DNA of 64,000 nt, taken from contig NZ_JGVW01000070.1 in assembly GCF_000687455.2 (NCBI RefSeq), positions 1 through 64,000 on the forward strand. Direction: 5' to 3'. Position 1 is the first letter of the stretch. Every line of letters begins with the position of its first letter. Under the pieces are notes generated by a model. That model ran no database searches. It worked only from the letters and a program-made list of their open reading frames with translations, and was not told the origin of the DNA. The position numbers were made by a program, and so were the translations under genes. This stretch comes from Burkholderia sp. lig30. Its GTDB lineage: Bacteria > Pseudomonadota > Gammaproteobacteria > Burkholderiales > Burkholderiaceae. This document shows positions 55,252-64,000 of this stretch, one piece after another.

Positions 55252-58200
55252 GACTGGCGAAAGTGCTCGTCGCGAATCGCGGCGAAATCGCGTGCCGCGT
55301 CATCCGCACGCTGAAGCGGCTCGGCATCGCATCGGTCGCGATCTACTCGGAAGCCGATCGCGACGCGCGCCATGTGGCGCTCGCCGACGAGGCGGTGTGC
55401 GTCGGCCCGGCGCCGGCGGCCGACAGCTACCTGAACGTCGCCGCGATCCTGGACGCGGCGCGCGCGACGGGCGCGCAGGCGGTGCATCCGGGCTACGGTT
55501 TCCTGTCCGAGAATCCCGGCTTCGCCGACGCGTGCGAAGCGGCCGGCCTGCGCTTCATCGGGCCGCGCGGCGACCAGATGCGCGCGTTCGGCCTCAAGCA
55601 CACGGCGCGCGAACTGGCGCGCGAGCAGGGCGTTGTGCTGCTGCCCGGCACGAGCCTGTTGCCCGACGTCGAGACGGCGCTCGTCGAAGCCGAAGCGATC
55701 GGCTATCCGCTGATGCTGAAAAGCACCGCGGGCGGCGGCGGCATCGGCATGTCGCTGTGCCGTGATGCCGCCCAGCTCGAAGCCGCATTCGAGACGGTCG
55801 TGCGGCTCGGCAGCGCGAATTTCGCGCATGCGGGCGTCTACCTCGAGAAATTCGTCGAACAGGCGCGGCACATCGAAGTGCAGATCTTCGGCGACGGGCG
55901 CGGCGGCGTGATCGCGCTCGGCGAACGCGACTGCTCGGTGCAGCGGCGCAACCAGAAGGTCATCGAGGAAACGCCCGCGCCCGGCCTGACCGATGCAGAG
56001 CGCAACGCGCTGCATGCGAGCGCGGTGAGGCTCGCGCGCGCGGTCGGCTACGCATCGGCCGGCACCGTCGAATTCGTGTTCGACGAGACTGCGCGGCAGT
56101 TCTATTTCCTCGAGGTGAACGCGCGGCTGCAGGTCGAGCACTGCGTGACCGAGGAAGTCACCGGCATCGACCTCGTCGAATGGATGATCCTGCAGGCAGA
56201 AGGCGACCTGCCGCCGCTCGACACGCTCGCAGTCGCGCCGCGTGGCGCAAGCATCCAGGTGCGCCTCTACGCCGAGGATCCGAACAAGCAGTTCCAGCCC
56301 AGCGCGGGCGTGTTGACGCATGTCGCGTTTCCGGACGCGGCGCGCGTCGAGACGTGGGTCGATGCCGGCACGGAAATCAGCCCGTTCTACGATCCGCTGC
56401 TCGCGAAGCTCATCGTAAGCGGCGACACGCGCGAGCACGCGCTCTCGGCGCTGCGCGACGCGCTCGACGGCACCGAGCTGTACGGAATCGAGACCAATCT
56501 CGACTACCTGCGCGCGATTGCCGGTTCCGACACGTTCGCGCGCGGCGCGCAAACGACCGCGTTCCTGTCGCGCTTCGCGTTCGCGCCGCACACCATCGAC
56601 GTGCTCGATGGCGGCGTGCAGACGACCGTCCAGCAGACGCCCGGGCGAATCGGTTACTGGGACGTCGGCGTGCCGCCGTCGGGGCCGATGGACGACCGCG
56701 CGTTCGATCTCGCGAACGCGCTGCTCGGCAATCCGCGCGACGCGGCCGGACTCGAATTCACGATGGTCGGGGCGACGCTGCGTTTCAATACGGCGACGCT
56801 GTTCGTGCTCGGCGGCGCGCCGCTCGCGGCCACGCTCGACGGCGTGCCCGCGCCGTTCTGGCAGGTGCTGCGCGCCGCGCCGGGCGCCGTGCTGAAGCTC
56901 GGCGGCGTGACGGGAGCGGGCGTGCGCGCGTGCCTCGCGGTGAAGGGCGGCCTGCAGGTGCCCGACTACCTCGGCAGCAAGGCGACCTTCACGCTCGGCC
57001 AGTTCGGCGGGCACGCGGGCCGCGCGCTGCGCAAGGGGGACGTGCTGCATCTGCCCGCGGGGGCGGGGCGAGGCGAAGCGGGCGCGACGCTCGACGTGGC
57101 CGAGCGTCCGGTGCTCACGCATGCCTGGACGCTCGGCGTGCTCGACGGCCCGCACGGCGCGCCGGATTTTTTCACGGCGGACGATATCGCGATGCTCTAC
57201 GACACGCGCTGGACCGTCCACTACAACTCGAGCCGCACCGGCGTGCGGCTGATCGGCCCGAAGCCGCAATGGGCGCGCGCGGACGGCGGCGAAGCGGGCC
57301 TGCACCCGTCGAACATCCACGACAACGCGTATGCGATCGGCGCGGTCGATTTCACCGGCGACATGCCGGTGATCCTCGGGCCGGACGGGCCGAGTCTCGG
57401 CGGATTCGTCTGCCCGGTGACGGTCGTGCGCGACGAGCTATGGAAGCTCGGCCAGTTGCGGCCGGGCGACACCGTGCAGTTCGCGCGCGTCGCGCAACCG
57501 GCGATGGCGCCGGCGGGGGGCGAGATCGCGCCGCACGGCTGCGTGCTGTATCGCGATCCGTCCGCCGGCGACGGGACCGGCGTCGTCTACCGCCGGTCGG
57601 GCGATCGCAACGTGCTGATCGAATACGGCCCGCTCGCGCTCGACCTGAACCTGCGTTTTCGCGTGCATGCGCTGATGTGCTGGCTCGATGCGCACCGGCT
57701 GCCCGGCATGCTCGACCTGACGCCCGGCATCCGTTCGCTGCAGGTGCAGTTCGACGATCGCGTGCTGTCGCTCGACACGCTGCTCGCGCATCTGCGGCAG
57801 GCCGAGCGCGCGTTGCCCGGCGTCGCCGAGATGCGGGTGCCGAATCGAATCGTGCATCTGCCGTTGTCGTGGGACGACCCGTCGACCCGCGTCGCCATCG
57901 AGCGCTACATGCAGTCGGTGCGCCCTGACGCGCCGTGGTGCCCGAGCAACATCGAGTTCATCCGCCGCATCAACGGCCTGTCGGGCATCGACGACGTGAA
58001 GCGGATCGTGTTCGACGCGCGCTATCTCGTGATGGGGCTCGGCGACGTCTACCTCGGCGCGCCGGTCGCGACGCCGATCGATCCCAGGCACCGCCTCGTG
58101 ACGACGAAGTACAACCCTGCGCGCACGTGGACGCCGGAAAACGCGGTCGGCATCGGCGGCGCCTATCTGTGCGTGTATGGCATGGAAGGCCCGGGCGGCT

Positions 58201-58823
58201 ATCAGTTCGTCGGCCGCACCGTGCAGATGTGGAACCGCTATCGCACGACACCCGAGTTCGAAGCCGGCAAGCCGTGGCTGCTGCGCTTCTTCGACGAGAT
58301 CCGTTTCTACGAGGTGAGCGAGGCCGAGCTGACGGCGCTGCGCGAGGATTTCGCGGCCGGTCGCGCCAGCCTGAAGATCGAGGAATCGGTGTTCGATCTC
58401 GCCGAATACAACCGCTTCCTGCGCGACGAAGCGCAATCGATCGCCGCGTTCAAGTCGACGCAGCAGGCGGCGTTCGACGCCGAACGCGAGCGCTGGCGCG
58501 CGGCGGGGCAGGCCGACTATGCGGGCGACGCCGGCGGCGGCGCCGACGATGGCGCGGCATCGGCGAGCGAGGAACTTACCGCCGCGCAGCGCGGAATTAC
58601 CGCCGACGTATCGGGCTCCGTATGGAAGGTCCTCGTCGAGGCAGGCGCGCGTGTCGCCGAAGGGCAAGTGGTCGCCATTCTCGAATCGATGAAGATGGAG
58701 GTGTCCGTGGCAGCGACGGAAGATGGCGTGATCGAGTCGATCGACTGCGCGCCCGGCACGGCGGTGACCGCCGGCCAACGGCTGATGGTGATGCGGGCGG
58801 ATGCCGCCGAGGAGGTCGCATGA
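55248..58823 (+). CDS. Guanidine/urea carboxylase (biotin-dependent)
   Basis: A 1191-residue single-chain carboxylase: biotin carboxylase domain (about 1-450; [25 protein letters not shown]), carboxyltransferase halves of KipA- and KipI-like type (about 450-1040) and a biotin carrier domain with Lys1149 in ESMKMEV. Members with CgdAB partners prefer guanidine over urea, and the riboswitch supports this; the distinguishing active-site residue was not assessed. ATGA overlaps link it to both neighbours. Confidence 0.93.
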   Translation: MRLAKVLVANRGEIACRVIRTLKRLGIASVAIYSEADRDARHVALADEAVCVGPAPAADSYLNVAAILDAARATGAQAVHPGYGFLSENPGFADACEAAGLRFIGPRGDQMRAFGLKHTARELAREQGVVLLPGTSLLPDVETALVEAEAIGYPLMLKSTAGGGGIGMSLCRDAAQLEAAFETVVRLGSANFAHAGVYLEKFVEQARHIEVQIFGDGRGGVIALGERDCSVQRRNQKVIEETPAPGLTDAERNALHASAVRLARAVGYASAGTVEFVFDETARQFYFLEVNARLQVEHCVTEEVTGIDLVEWMILQAEGDLPPLDTLAVAPRGASIQVRLYAEDPNKQFQPSAGVLTHVAFPDAARVETWVDAGTEISPFYDPLLAKLIVSGDTREHALSALRDALDGTELYGIETNLDYLRAIAGSDTFARGAQTTAFLSRFAFAPHTIDVLDGGVQTTVQQTPGRIGYWDVGVPPSGPMDDRAFDLANALLGNPRDAAGLEFTMVGATLRFNTATLFVLGGAPLAATLDGVPAPFWQVLRAAPGAVLKLGGVTGAGVRACLAVKGGLQVPDYLGSKATFTLGQFGGHAGRALRKGDVLHLPAGAGRGEAGATLDVAERPVLTHAWTLGVLDGPHGAPDFFTADDIAMLYDTRWTVHYNSSRTGVRLIGPKPQWARADGGEAGLHPSNIHDNAYAIGAVDFTGDMPVILGPDGPSLGGFVCPVTVVRDELWKLGQLRPGDTVQFARVAQPAMAPAGGEIAPHGCVLYRDPSAGDGTGVVYRRSGDRNVLIEYGPLALDLNLRFRVHALMCWLDAHRLPGMLDLTPGIRSLQVQFDDRVLSLDTLLAHLRQAERALPGVAEMRVPNRIVHLPLSWDDPSTRVAIERYMQSVRPDAPWCPSNIEFIRRINGLSGIDDVKRIVFDARYLVMGLGDVYLGAPVATPIDPRHRLVTTKYNPARTWTPENAVGIGGAYLCVYGMEGPGGYQFVGRTVQMWNRYRTTPEFEAGKPWLLRFFDEIRFYEVSEAELTALREDFAAGRASLKIEESVFDLAEYNRFLRDEAQSIAAFKSTQQAAFDAERERWRAAGQADYAGDAGGGADDGAASASEELTAAQRGITADVSGSVWKVLVEAGARVAEGQVVAILESMKMEVSVAATEDGVIESIDCAPGTAVTAGQRLMVMRADAAEEVA

Positions 58824-60700
58824 GCATGCCCGATCATGGCGAGATGCCGGATCTGCGCTCGCTGGCCGCGCTGCGCCAGTGCTACACCGAGGGCAGCCTG
58901 ACGCCGCGGGCGCTGGTCGACGCGATCGCCGCGCGTTTCGCGCAGGGTGATCCGCATCATGCGTGGATCCGCCCGCTCACGCATGACGAAATGACGTGCT
59001 ACGCGGCGGCGCTCGACGGACGCAACATCGCCACGCTGCCGCTGTTCGGCGTGCCGTTCGCGATCAAGGACAACATCGATCTCGCCGGCATTCCGACGAC
59101 CGCGGCCTGCCCGGCCTATGCATACACGCCGGCGCGCAGCGCGCCCGTCGTCGAGCGCCTGATCGCGGCGGGCGCGATTCCGGTCGGCAAGACGAACCTC
59201 GACCAGTTCGCCACCGGCCTGTCCGGCCAGCGCTCGCCGTATGGCGCGTGCCGCAACGCGCTCGATCCGCGCTACGCGTCGGGCGGCTCGAGTTCCGGTT
59301 CGGCGGTCGCCGTCGCGCTCGGGATCGCCGCGTTCTCGCTCGGCACCGATACGGCCGGTTCGGGCCGCGTGCCGGCCGCGTTCCACGGGCTCGTCGGGCT
59401 GAAGCCGACGAAGGGCGTGTTGAGCACGCTTGGCGTCGTGCCCGCCTGCCGGTCGCTCGATTGCGTGTCGGTGTTCGCGCACACGCCGGCCGACGCACAG
59501 GCGGTGTTCGATGTCGCGCGCGGCGTGACGGCGGGCGATCCGTATGCGCGCGAATGGCAGCCGCTTTTGGCCGCATCGGGCATTGCCTGCGGCTCGCCGA
59601 TGCTGAGCCGCATGCGCTTCGGCACGCCGCGCCGGGATCAGCTCGAATTCTTCGGCGACGAATCGTACCGGCTCGCCTACGACGCAGCCGTCGCGCGTCT
59701 GCGCGGGAGCGGCGCACACGTTGTCGAGATCGACTTCATGCCGTTCCTCGACACCGCGCGGCTCTTGTACGACGGGCCGTGGGTCGCCGAGCGGCTCGCG
59801 GCGCTCGGCACGTTCATGGCGCGGCAGCCCGACGCATTGCATCCGGTGATCCGCGACATCGTCGGCGGCGCGGCCCGCTTCAGCGCCGCCGACGCGTTCG
59901 CGGCGTTCGACCGGCTCGCTACCTTGCGAATGGAGGCCGCGCGCGTCTGGGAACGCATCGATGCCATCGTGATGCCGACCTCCGCGACGACCGCAACGGT
60001 TGCCGAGCTGGAGGCGGATCCGGTCGGCGTCAATGCGCGGTTCGGCTATTACACGAACTTCGTCAACCTGCTCGACCTGTCGGCGATCGCGGTGCCGGCG
60101 GGCACGTGCGCAACCGGACGTCATGCGGGGCTGCCGTTCGGCATCACGTTCGTCGGCCGCGCACACGACGATGCGATGCTGCTGGGGTTGGCGCAGGCGT
60201 GGCTCGATGAACAACCGGGTGGCGGCGCAAGCGGCGAGGGCGCGCGTTCGGAGGCCGGCGCGCGCGCGGGCGCGATCGCCGATGCCGGCGGCTTCGTGCG
60301 TGTCGCCGTCGTCGGCGCCCATTTGCGCGGCGAACCGCTGAACTGGCAGCTCACGCAGCGCAGCGCGCGTTTCGTCGCCGAGACGACGACCGCGGCGGCG
60401 TATCGCCTGCATGCGCTGCCGGCCGCCGCGTCGGGCGGCGTCGCGAAGCCCGGCCTCGTGCGCGTCGCCGAAGACGGCGCCGCGGTCGCGGTCGAGCTCT
60501 GGGACATGCCCGTCGCGGGGTACGGCAGCTTCGTTGCCGGGATCGCGGCGCCGCTCGGCATCGGCACGCTGACGCTTGCCGACGGCGCGCAAGTCCAGGG
60601 CTTTCTTTGCGAAAGCGCCGCGCTCGGCGGCGCCGAGGACATCACGCGGTTCGGCGGCTGGCGAGCCTATCGCGCAAGCCTCGCGCCGGCACCGAGATGA
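58820..60700 (+). CDS. atzF: Allophanate hydrolase
   Basis: A 626-residue amidase-signature enzyme with a Lys-Ser-Ser triad (about Lys83 in AIKDNI, Ser158 and Ser181 in GTDTAGSGR) and a C-terminal domain (from about 480) typical of AtzF/DUR1,2. It splits allophanate to ammonia and carbon dioxide. GGAGG precedes the start, which overlaps the carboxylase stop. Final catabolic step of the operon. Confidence 0.93.
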   Translation: MSMPDHGEMPDLRSLAALRQCYTEGSLTPRALVDAIAARFAQGDPHHAWIRPLTHDEMTCYAAALDGRNIATLPLFGVPFAIKDNIDLAGIPTTAACPAYAYTPARSAPVVERLIAAGAIPVGKTNLDQFATGLSGQRSPYGACRNALDPRYASGGSSSGSAVAVALGIAAFSLGTDTAGSGRVPAAFHGLVGLKPTKGVLSTLGVVPACRSLDCVSVFAHTPADAQAVFDVARGVTAGDPYAREWQPLLAASGIACGSPMLSRMRFGTPRRDQLEFFGDESYRLAYDAAVARLRGSGAHVVEIDFMPFLDTARLLYDGPWVAERLAALGTFMARQPDALHPVIRDIVGGAARFSAADAFAAFDRLATLRMEAARVWERIDAIVMPTSATTATVAELEADPVGVNARFGYYTNFVNLLDLSAIAVPAGTCATGRHAGLPFGITFVGRAHDDAMLLGLAQAWLDEQPGGGASGEGARSEAGARAGAIADAGGFVRVAVVGAHLRGEPLNWQLTQRSARFVAETTTAAAYRLHALPAAASGGVAKPGLVRVAEDGAAVAVELWDMPVAGYGSFVAGIAAPLGIGTLTLADGAQVQGFLCESAALGGAEDITRFGGWRAYRASLAPAPR

Positions 60701-60765
60701 ACGCGACGCCGCGCGTCCGGCAACGGATTCGCGCGGCACGCCTGCAACACGACACGGAGATTCAC

Positions 60766-61740
60766 ATGTCAACGACCCGCAATACGACTGAATGGCTCGC
60801 GGTTCGCCGCGAGCTGTCGACACGCGGAAAATGGATGCTCGGCATCGCGTCCTTCCTGCTGCCGCTCGCCGTCTGGTGCCTGCTCAGCTACGCGCCGTTC
60901 GTCTGGCACCCGCAGGTGCGCATCACGAACCCGGGCAGCGTCGATTACTTCCAGACCGGCATGCAGGTCGACAAGGAGGTGTTCGCCGACGAGCTCGCGC
61001 ATGCACGCGACACGCATGCAGCCGTGCCGGAGGGCATGCCGGCGAACCCCGTCTATCTGCCTGCGCCGCACCAGGTGCTGCGCGCGTTCTATACGGCGTT
61101 CACGACGCCGCCCGCATCGCGCGATGGCGTCTGGCTTCATCAGAGCCTCTGGCACAGCATCCGGATCATCTTCTGGGGGTTCGTGATCTCGTCCGCGATC
61201 GGCGTGCCGATCGGCATCGTCTGCGGCACCTTCAGCGCGATCGCGCGGCTGCAGGAACCGTTCTTCGAGTTCTTCCGCTATTTGCCGGCGCCTGCGTTCG
61301 GCGCGCTGATGGTCGCGATTCTCGGCATCTACGACGCGCCGAAGATCGCCATCATCGTCATCGGGACGCTGTTCCAGCAAGTGCTGATCGTCGCGAACAC
61401 GACGCGCAAGCTCGAATACGGGCTGTTCGAGGCCGCGATGACGCTCGGCACGAAAAAGCTGCAGCTGATCTCGCATGTCGTGATCCCCGGCGTCCTGCCG
61501 GATCTCTACCGCGACCAGCGGATCCTGCTCGGATGGGCGTGGACCTACCTGATCGTCGCCGAACTGGTCGGCACGAGTTCCGGCATTACCTGGTACATCA
61601 GCCAGCAGGCGCGCTACCAGCATTTCGACAACGTCTATGCGGCGATCCTGATGATCGGGATCATCGGCCTCGGCACCGACATCGTGCTCGGGCTGCTCGG
61701 CCGCAAGCTGTTTCCGTGGGACCGCACGCTGAAAGCGTGA
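60766..61740 (+). CDS. ABC transporter permease (guanidine-linked)
   Basis: A 324-residue inner-membrane permease with the EAA-loop (EAAMTLGTKKLQLISHVVIP) that docks the ATPase, and about six membrane segments. An unusually long periplasmic loop follows the first span (about residues 45-125). CGGAGA precedes the ATG at 60766. It matches the SsuC/TauC type and presumably works with the distant binding protein. Confidence 0.88.
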   Translation: MSTTRNTTEWLAVRRELSTRGKWMLGIASFLLPLAVWCLLSYAPFVWHPQVRITNPGSVDYFQTGMQVDKEVFADELAHARDTHAAVPEGMPANPVYLPAPHQVLRAFYTAFTTPPASRDGVWLHQSLWHSIRIIFWGFVISSAIGVPIGIVCGTFSAIARLQEPFFEFFRYLPAPAFGALMVAILGIYDAPKIAIIVIGTLFQQVLIVANTTRKLEYGLFEAAMTLGTKKLQLISHVVIPGVLPDLYRDQRILLGWAWTYLIVAELVGTSSGITWYISQQARYQHFDNVYAAILMIGIIGLGTDIVLGLLGRKLFPWDRTLKA

Positions 61741-61783
61741 TGGCCTTTGACTTTCGAGCCGAACGATTTCCGAAGGGGCAATC

Positions 61784-62698
61784 ATGCAGAATCCGCAAGC
61801 CATTCCCGACTACCTGATCCAGTCCGACGCGGTGCGCGCGCGTTTCGCGCGCCTGAAGACGCGCGACGTCATCCTCGAGGTGCGCCATCTCGGCAAGCGA
61901 TTCAAGTCGCCGCAGGGCGAATGCGTCGCGCTGAACGACATCAGTTTCAAGACACACCGGCGCGAGTTCGTGTGCGTGATCGGCCCGTCGGGCTGCGGCA
62001 AGTCGACGCTGATCCGCATTCTCGCGGGGCTGGAATCGCAGTCGAGCGGCGACGTGCTGCTCGACGGCAAGCCCGTGCAGGGGCCGGGCGCCGACCGCGG
62101 GATGGTATTCCAGGGCTACACGCTGTTTCCGTGGCTGACCGTGAAAAAGAACGTGATGTTCGGCCTCAGGATGAACGGCAGCAGCAGCGGCGAGGCCGAG
62201 CGCGAAGCGATGCAGTGGCTCGATCTCGTCGGGCTGACGCGGTTCGCGAACGTGTACCCGCATCAGCTGTCGGGCGGGATGAAGCAGCGCGTCGCGATCG
62301 CGCGCGCACTCGCGAACCGGCCGCGCATCCTGCTGATGGACGAGCCGTTCGGTGCGCTCGACGCACAGACGCGCGCGAAGATGCAGGCGCATCTGCTCGA
62401 CATCTGGCGGAACATCGACATCACGATCCTGTTCATCACGCACGACCTCGACGAAGCGATCTTCCTGGCGGACCGCATTCTCGTGCTGAAGGCGAATCCG
62501 GGCGAAGTGCAGGAATTGATCGAGGTGCCGGTGCCGCGGCCGCGCGACTATGCGCAAGTCAATTCGCCCGAGTTCGTCGCGACCAAGGCACGGCTCGAGG
62601 CGCTCATTCATCCGAAGGAGGCCGCCGAAGCGCCGGACGAGGATGGGGGGCGGCCGCACATGATCCGGATGACGGATGTGACGGACAACGTCGAGTGA
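61784..62698 (+). CDS. ABC transporter ATPase (guanidine-linked)
   Basis: A 304-residue ATPase of the SsuB/TauB type: Walker [11 protein letters not shown]-loop FQGYTLFPW, signature LSGGMKQR, Walker B ILLMDEP and switch His in FITHD. A C-terminal tail of about 60 residues extends past the core. It completes the transporter. Confidence 0.92.
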   Translation: MQNPQAIPDYLIQSDAVRARFARLKTRDVILEVRHLGKRFKSPQGECVALNDISFKTHRREFVCVIGPSGCGKSTLIRILAGLESQSSGDVLLDGKPVQGPGADRGMVFQGYTLFPWLTVKKNVMFGLRMNGSSSGEAEREAMQWLDLVGLTRFANVYPHQLSGGMKQRVAIARALANRPRILLMDEPFGALDAQTRAKMQAHLLDIWRNIDITILFITHDLDEAIFLADRILVLKANPGEVQELIEVPVPRPRDYAQVNSPEFVATKARLEALIHPKEAAEAPDEDGGRPHMIRMTDVTDNVE

Positions 62699-62932
62699 GC
62701 GCCGGAATGGCGTATCCACGGGGCGACCGGCCTGGGCGGGCGCCTCGTGGATTGCCGGCGGGTTTCGCAGTCGCTCCACCGGGGGGATCGCGTCAGGCGA
62801 GACAGTGTGCATGTTCCTTGCGCCATCGCAAGATTTCCGCCTCAAGAAACGCGGGAGATGCGTCGTCAAGTAGTTGTTCCCTGGCAAGTAGCCTGCGGAA
62901 ATCCGACACTTTCTCCATCCGCTTACCCTGTC

Positions 62933-64000
62933 ATGAAACTCTTCGCGAAATTCAGCCTGACAAGCCGACTGTATGCCGTATCGGCCGCATTGATTGTTGT
63001 CCTGTCGGCAGTCGCCGCCGTTTCCTGGATCCAGTTGACCGGCGCGCAGCGGATCGCCGCCAACGCGGGCAATGTGCGCATGCAGCAGCTGGAGCGCATC
63101 GCGAGCACGGAACTGAGCATGACGCAGGTATTGCTGGACTTGCGCCACGCAATGCTGGTGTCGTCGGCTGCGGACGTCCAGGCCGCGGCGCAGGACATCG
63201 ACGCGAAACGCCAGCAGATCCACCGTAACGACGACGCATTCCTGAACGAGATTACCGACGCCGCCGGAAAGGAGGCGTTCCATAACGTCTGGCTCAAGAT
63301 GCAGGCCGATGCGTGGCCGGTCGCGGAAGCCAATCTCCGGCTGATTCGGGAAGGGCACCGCGACGAAGCGTTCCAGATGTTGACGGCCCAGACCATCCCG
63401 ACCTTCGCGCGGATTCAGAAATGGCTGGGCGAGGAGCGCGCCAGGCAGGGGGATCAACTGGGTGGCCAGGTCGTCGACATCGAGCACGCCGTGCAGTCGA
63501 CCCGTGTGCTGCTGGTGAGCCTCGTGGCGGCCATCGCAATCGGTCTGGTGGCGTTTTCGTGGTACATCGGGAAAAGTCTTCGCAGCCGCGTCGCGGAATC
63601 CCGGGAGGTGGCCGAACGCGTCCGCGACGGCAATTTCACGGTGGCGGTGGTGGATTCCTCCGCCGACGAGATCTCTCCGCTGCTGGGCGCGCTGGGCGCG
63701 ATGCAGGGTTCGCTGACCGACGTGGTGCGCTCGGTCCGCGGCAACGCGGAAAGCGTGGCCACCGCCAGCGCGGAAATCGCGGCCGGGAACACGGATTTGT
63801 CGTCGCGCACCGAGGAGCAGGCGGCTTCGCTCGAACAAACGGCGGCGAGCATGGCGCAACTGACCGAGACGGTGCGGCACAACGCGGACAACGCCCGCCA
63901 GGCGAACGCACTGGCACTCAATGCCACGGGCCTGGCGGAAACGGGCAACGCATCCGTGCAGTCGATGGTCGGCACGATCGAGCAGATCAGCAGCAGCTCC
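62933..64000 (+). CDS. Methyl-accepting chemotaxis protein (partial)
   Basis: The window ends in this gene after 356 codons. Visible: N-terminal membrane span (about 12-34), a four-helix periplasmic Tar-like domain, second span (about 190-212), HAMP (about 213-265) and the start of the signalling helix with SSRTEEQAASLEQTAASMAQL, a methylation region. Ligand unknown. It is separate from the guanidine operon by 234 bases. Confidence 0.9.
   Translation, partial: MKLFAKFSLTSRLYAVSAALIVVLSAVAAVSWIQLTGAQRIAANAGNVRMQQLERIASTELSMTQVLLDLRHAMLVSSAADVQAAAQDIDAKRQQIHRNDDAFLNEITDAAGKEAFHNVWLKMQADAWPVAEANLRLIREGHRDEAFQMLTAQTIPTFARIQKWLGEERARQGDQLGGQVVDIEHAVQSTRVLLVSLVAAIAIGLVAFSWYIGKSLRSRVAESREVAERVRDGNFTVAVVDSSADEISPLLGALGAMQGSLTDVVRSVRGNAESVATASAEIAAGNTDLSSRTEEQAASLEQTAASMAQLTETVRHNADNARQANALALNATGLAETGNASVQSMVGTIEQISSSS

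Overview
The window is high-GC, gene-dense DNA that looks like a Burkholderia replicon, most likely Burkholderia cepacia complex. This rests on the gene families and codon use (two DUF4148 proteins, a Burkholderia-type porin, an mprF-acvB pair, a nitrate reductase fused to a CysJ-like flavoprotein, a guanidine operon); no database search was possible. No tRNA, rRNA, CRISPR array or intact insertion sequence was seen.

Layout. 0.5-9 kb: LysE-type exporter, LysR/MFS divergent pair, butanediol-type dehydrogenase, Do-family protease, AraC regulator with a fumarylpyruvate-hydrolase-like enzyme. 9.2-21.5 kb: complete nitrate assimilation locus. Minus strand: cobA, nasT, nasS and a uracil-DNA glycosylase-like gene. 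Plus strand: narK, nirB, nirD and a nitrate reductase/flavoprotein fusion. The divergent region holds a -24/-12 (sigma-54) promoter on each strand, an NtrC-like site between them, and on each strand an ANTAR-type hairpin followed by a terminator. Nitrogen limitation (NtrC/sigma-54) and nitrate (NasS/NasT antitermination) therefore probably control both arms. 22-26 kb: mprF-acvB (lysyl-phosphatidylglycerol synthesis and turnover). 26.1-28.8 kb: an unassigned unit made of a 45-residue peptide, a membrane protein and an SGNH hydrolase. 29-33 kb: cysI-DUF934 and a MocR regulator. 33.5-36.4 kb: a polyamine-type periplasmic binding protein overlapping a membrane diguanylate cyclase, with no ABC transporter beside it. 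37.7-42.9 kb: a six-gene heme-copper oxidase operon with three multiheme cytochromes c, closed by a 199-bp nested palindrome.

43-48.5 kb: porin, then a degraded island (TauD-, luciferase-like-, DUF1232-, zinc-motif- and ATPase-like fragments) around an intact hicAB toxin-antitoxin pair. 48.5-51.9 kb: metE and metR. 51.9-62.7 kb: guanidine use. Two divergent guanidine-I (ykkC) riboswitches, each behind a sigma-54 promoter and with a 19-bp palindrome midway, drive a lone binding-protein gene on one side. On the other side they drive the two carboxyguanidine deiminase subunits, the carboxylase, allophanate hydrolase, permease and ATPase. The window ends inside a chemoreceptor gene.

A theme is nitrogen scavenging: nitrate and guanidine units share the same architecture, a sigma-54 promoter followed immediately by a ligand- or protein-controlled RNA leader, in divergent pairs.
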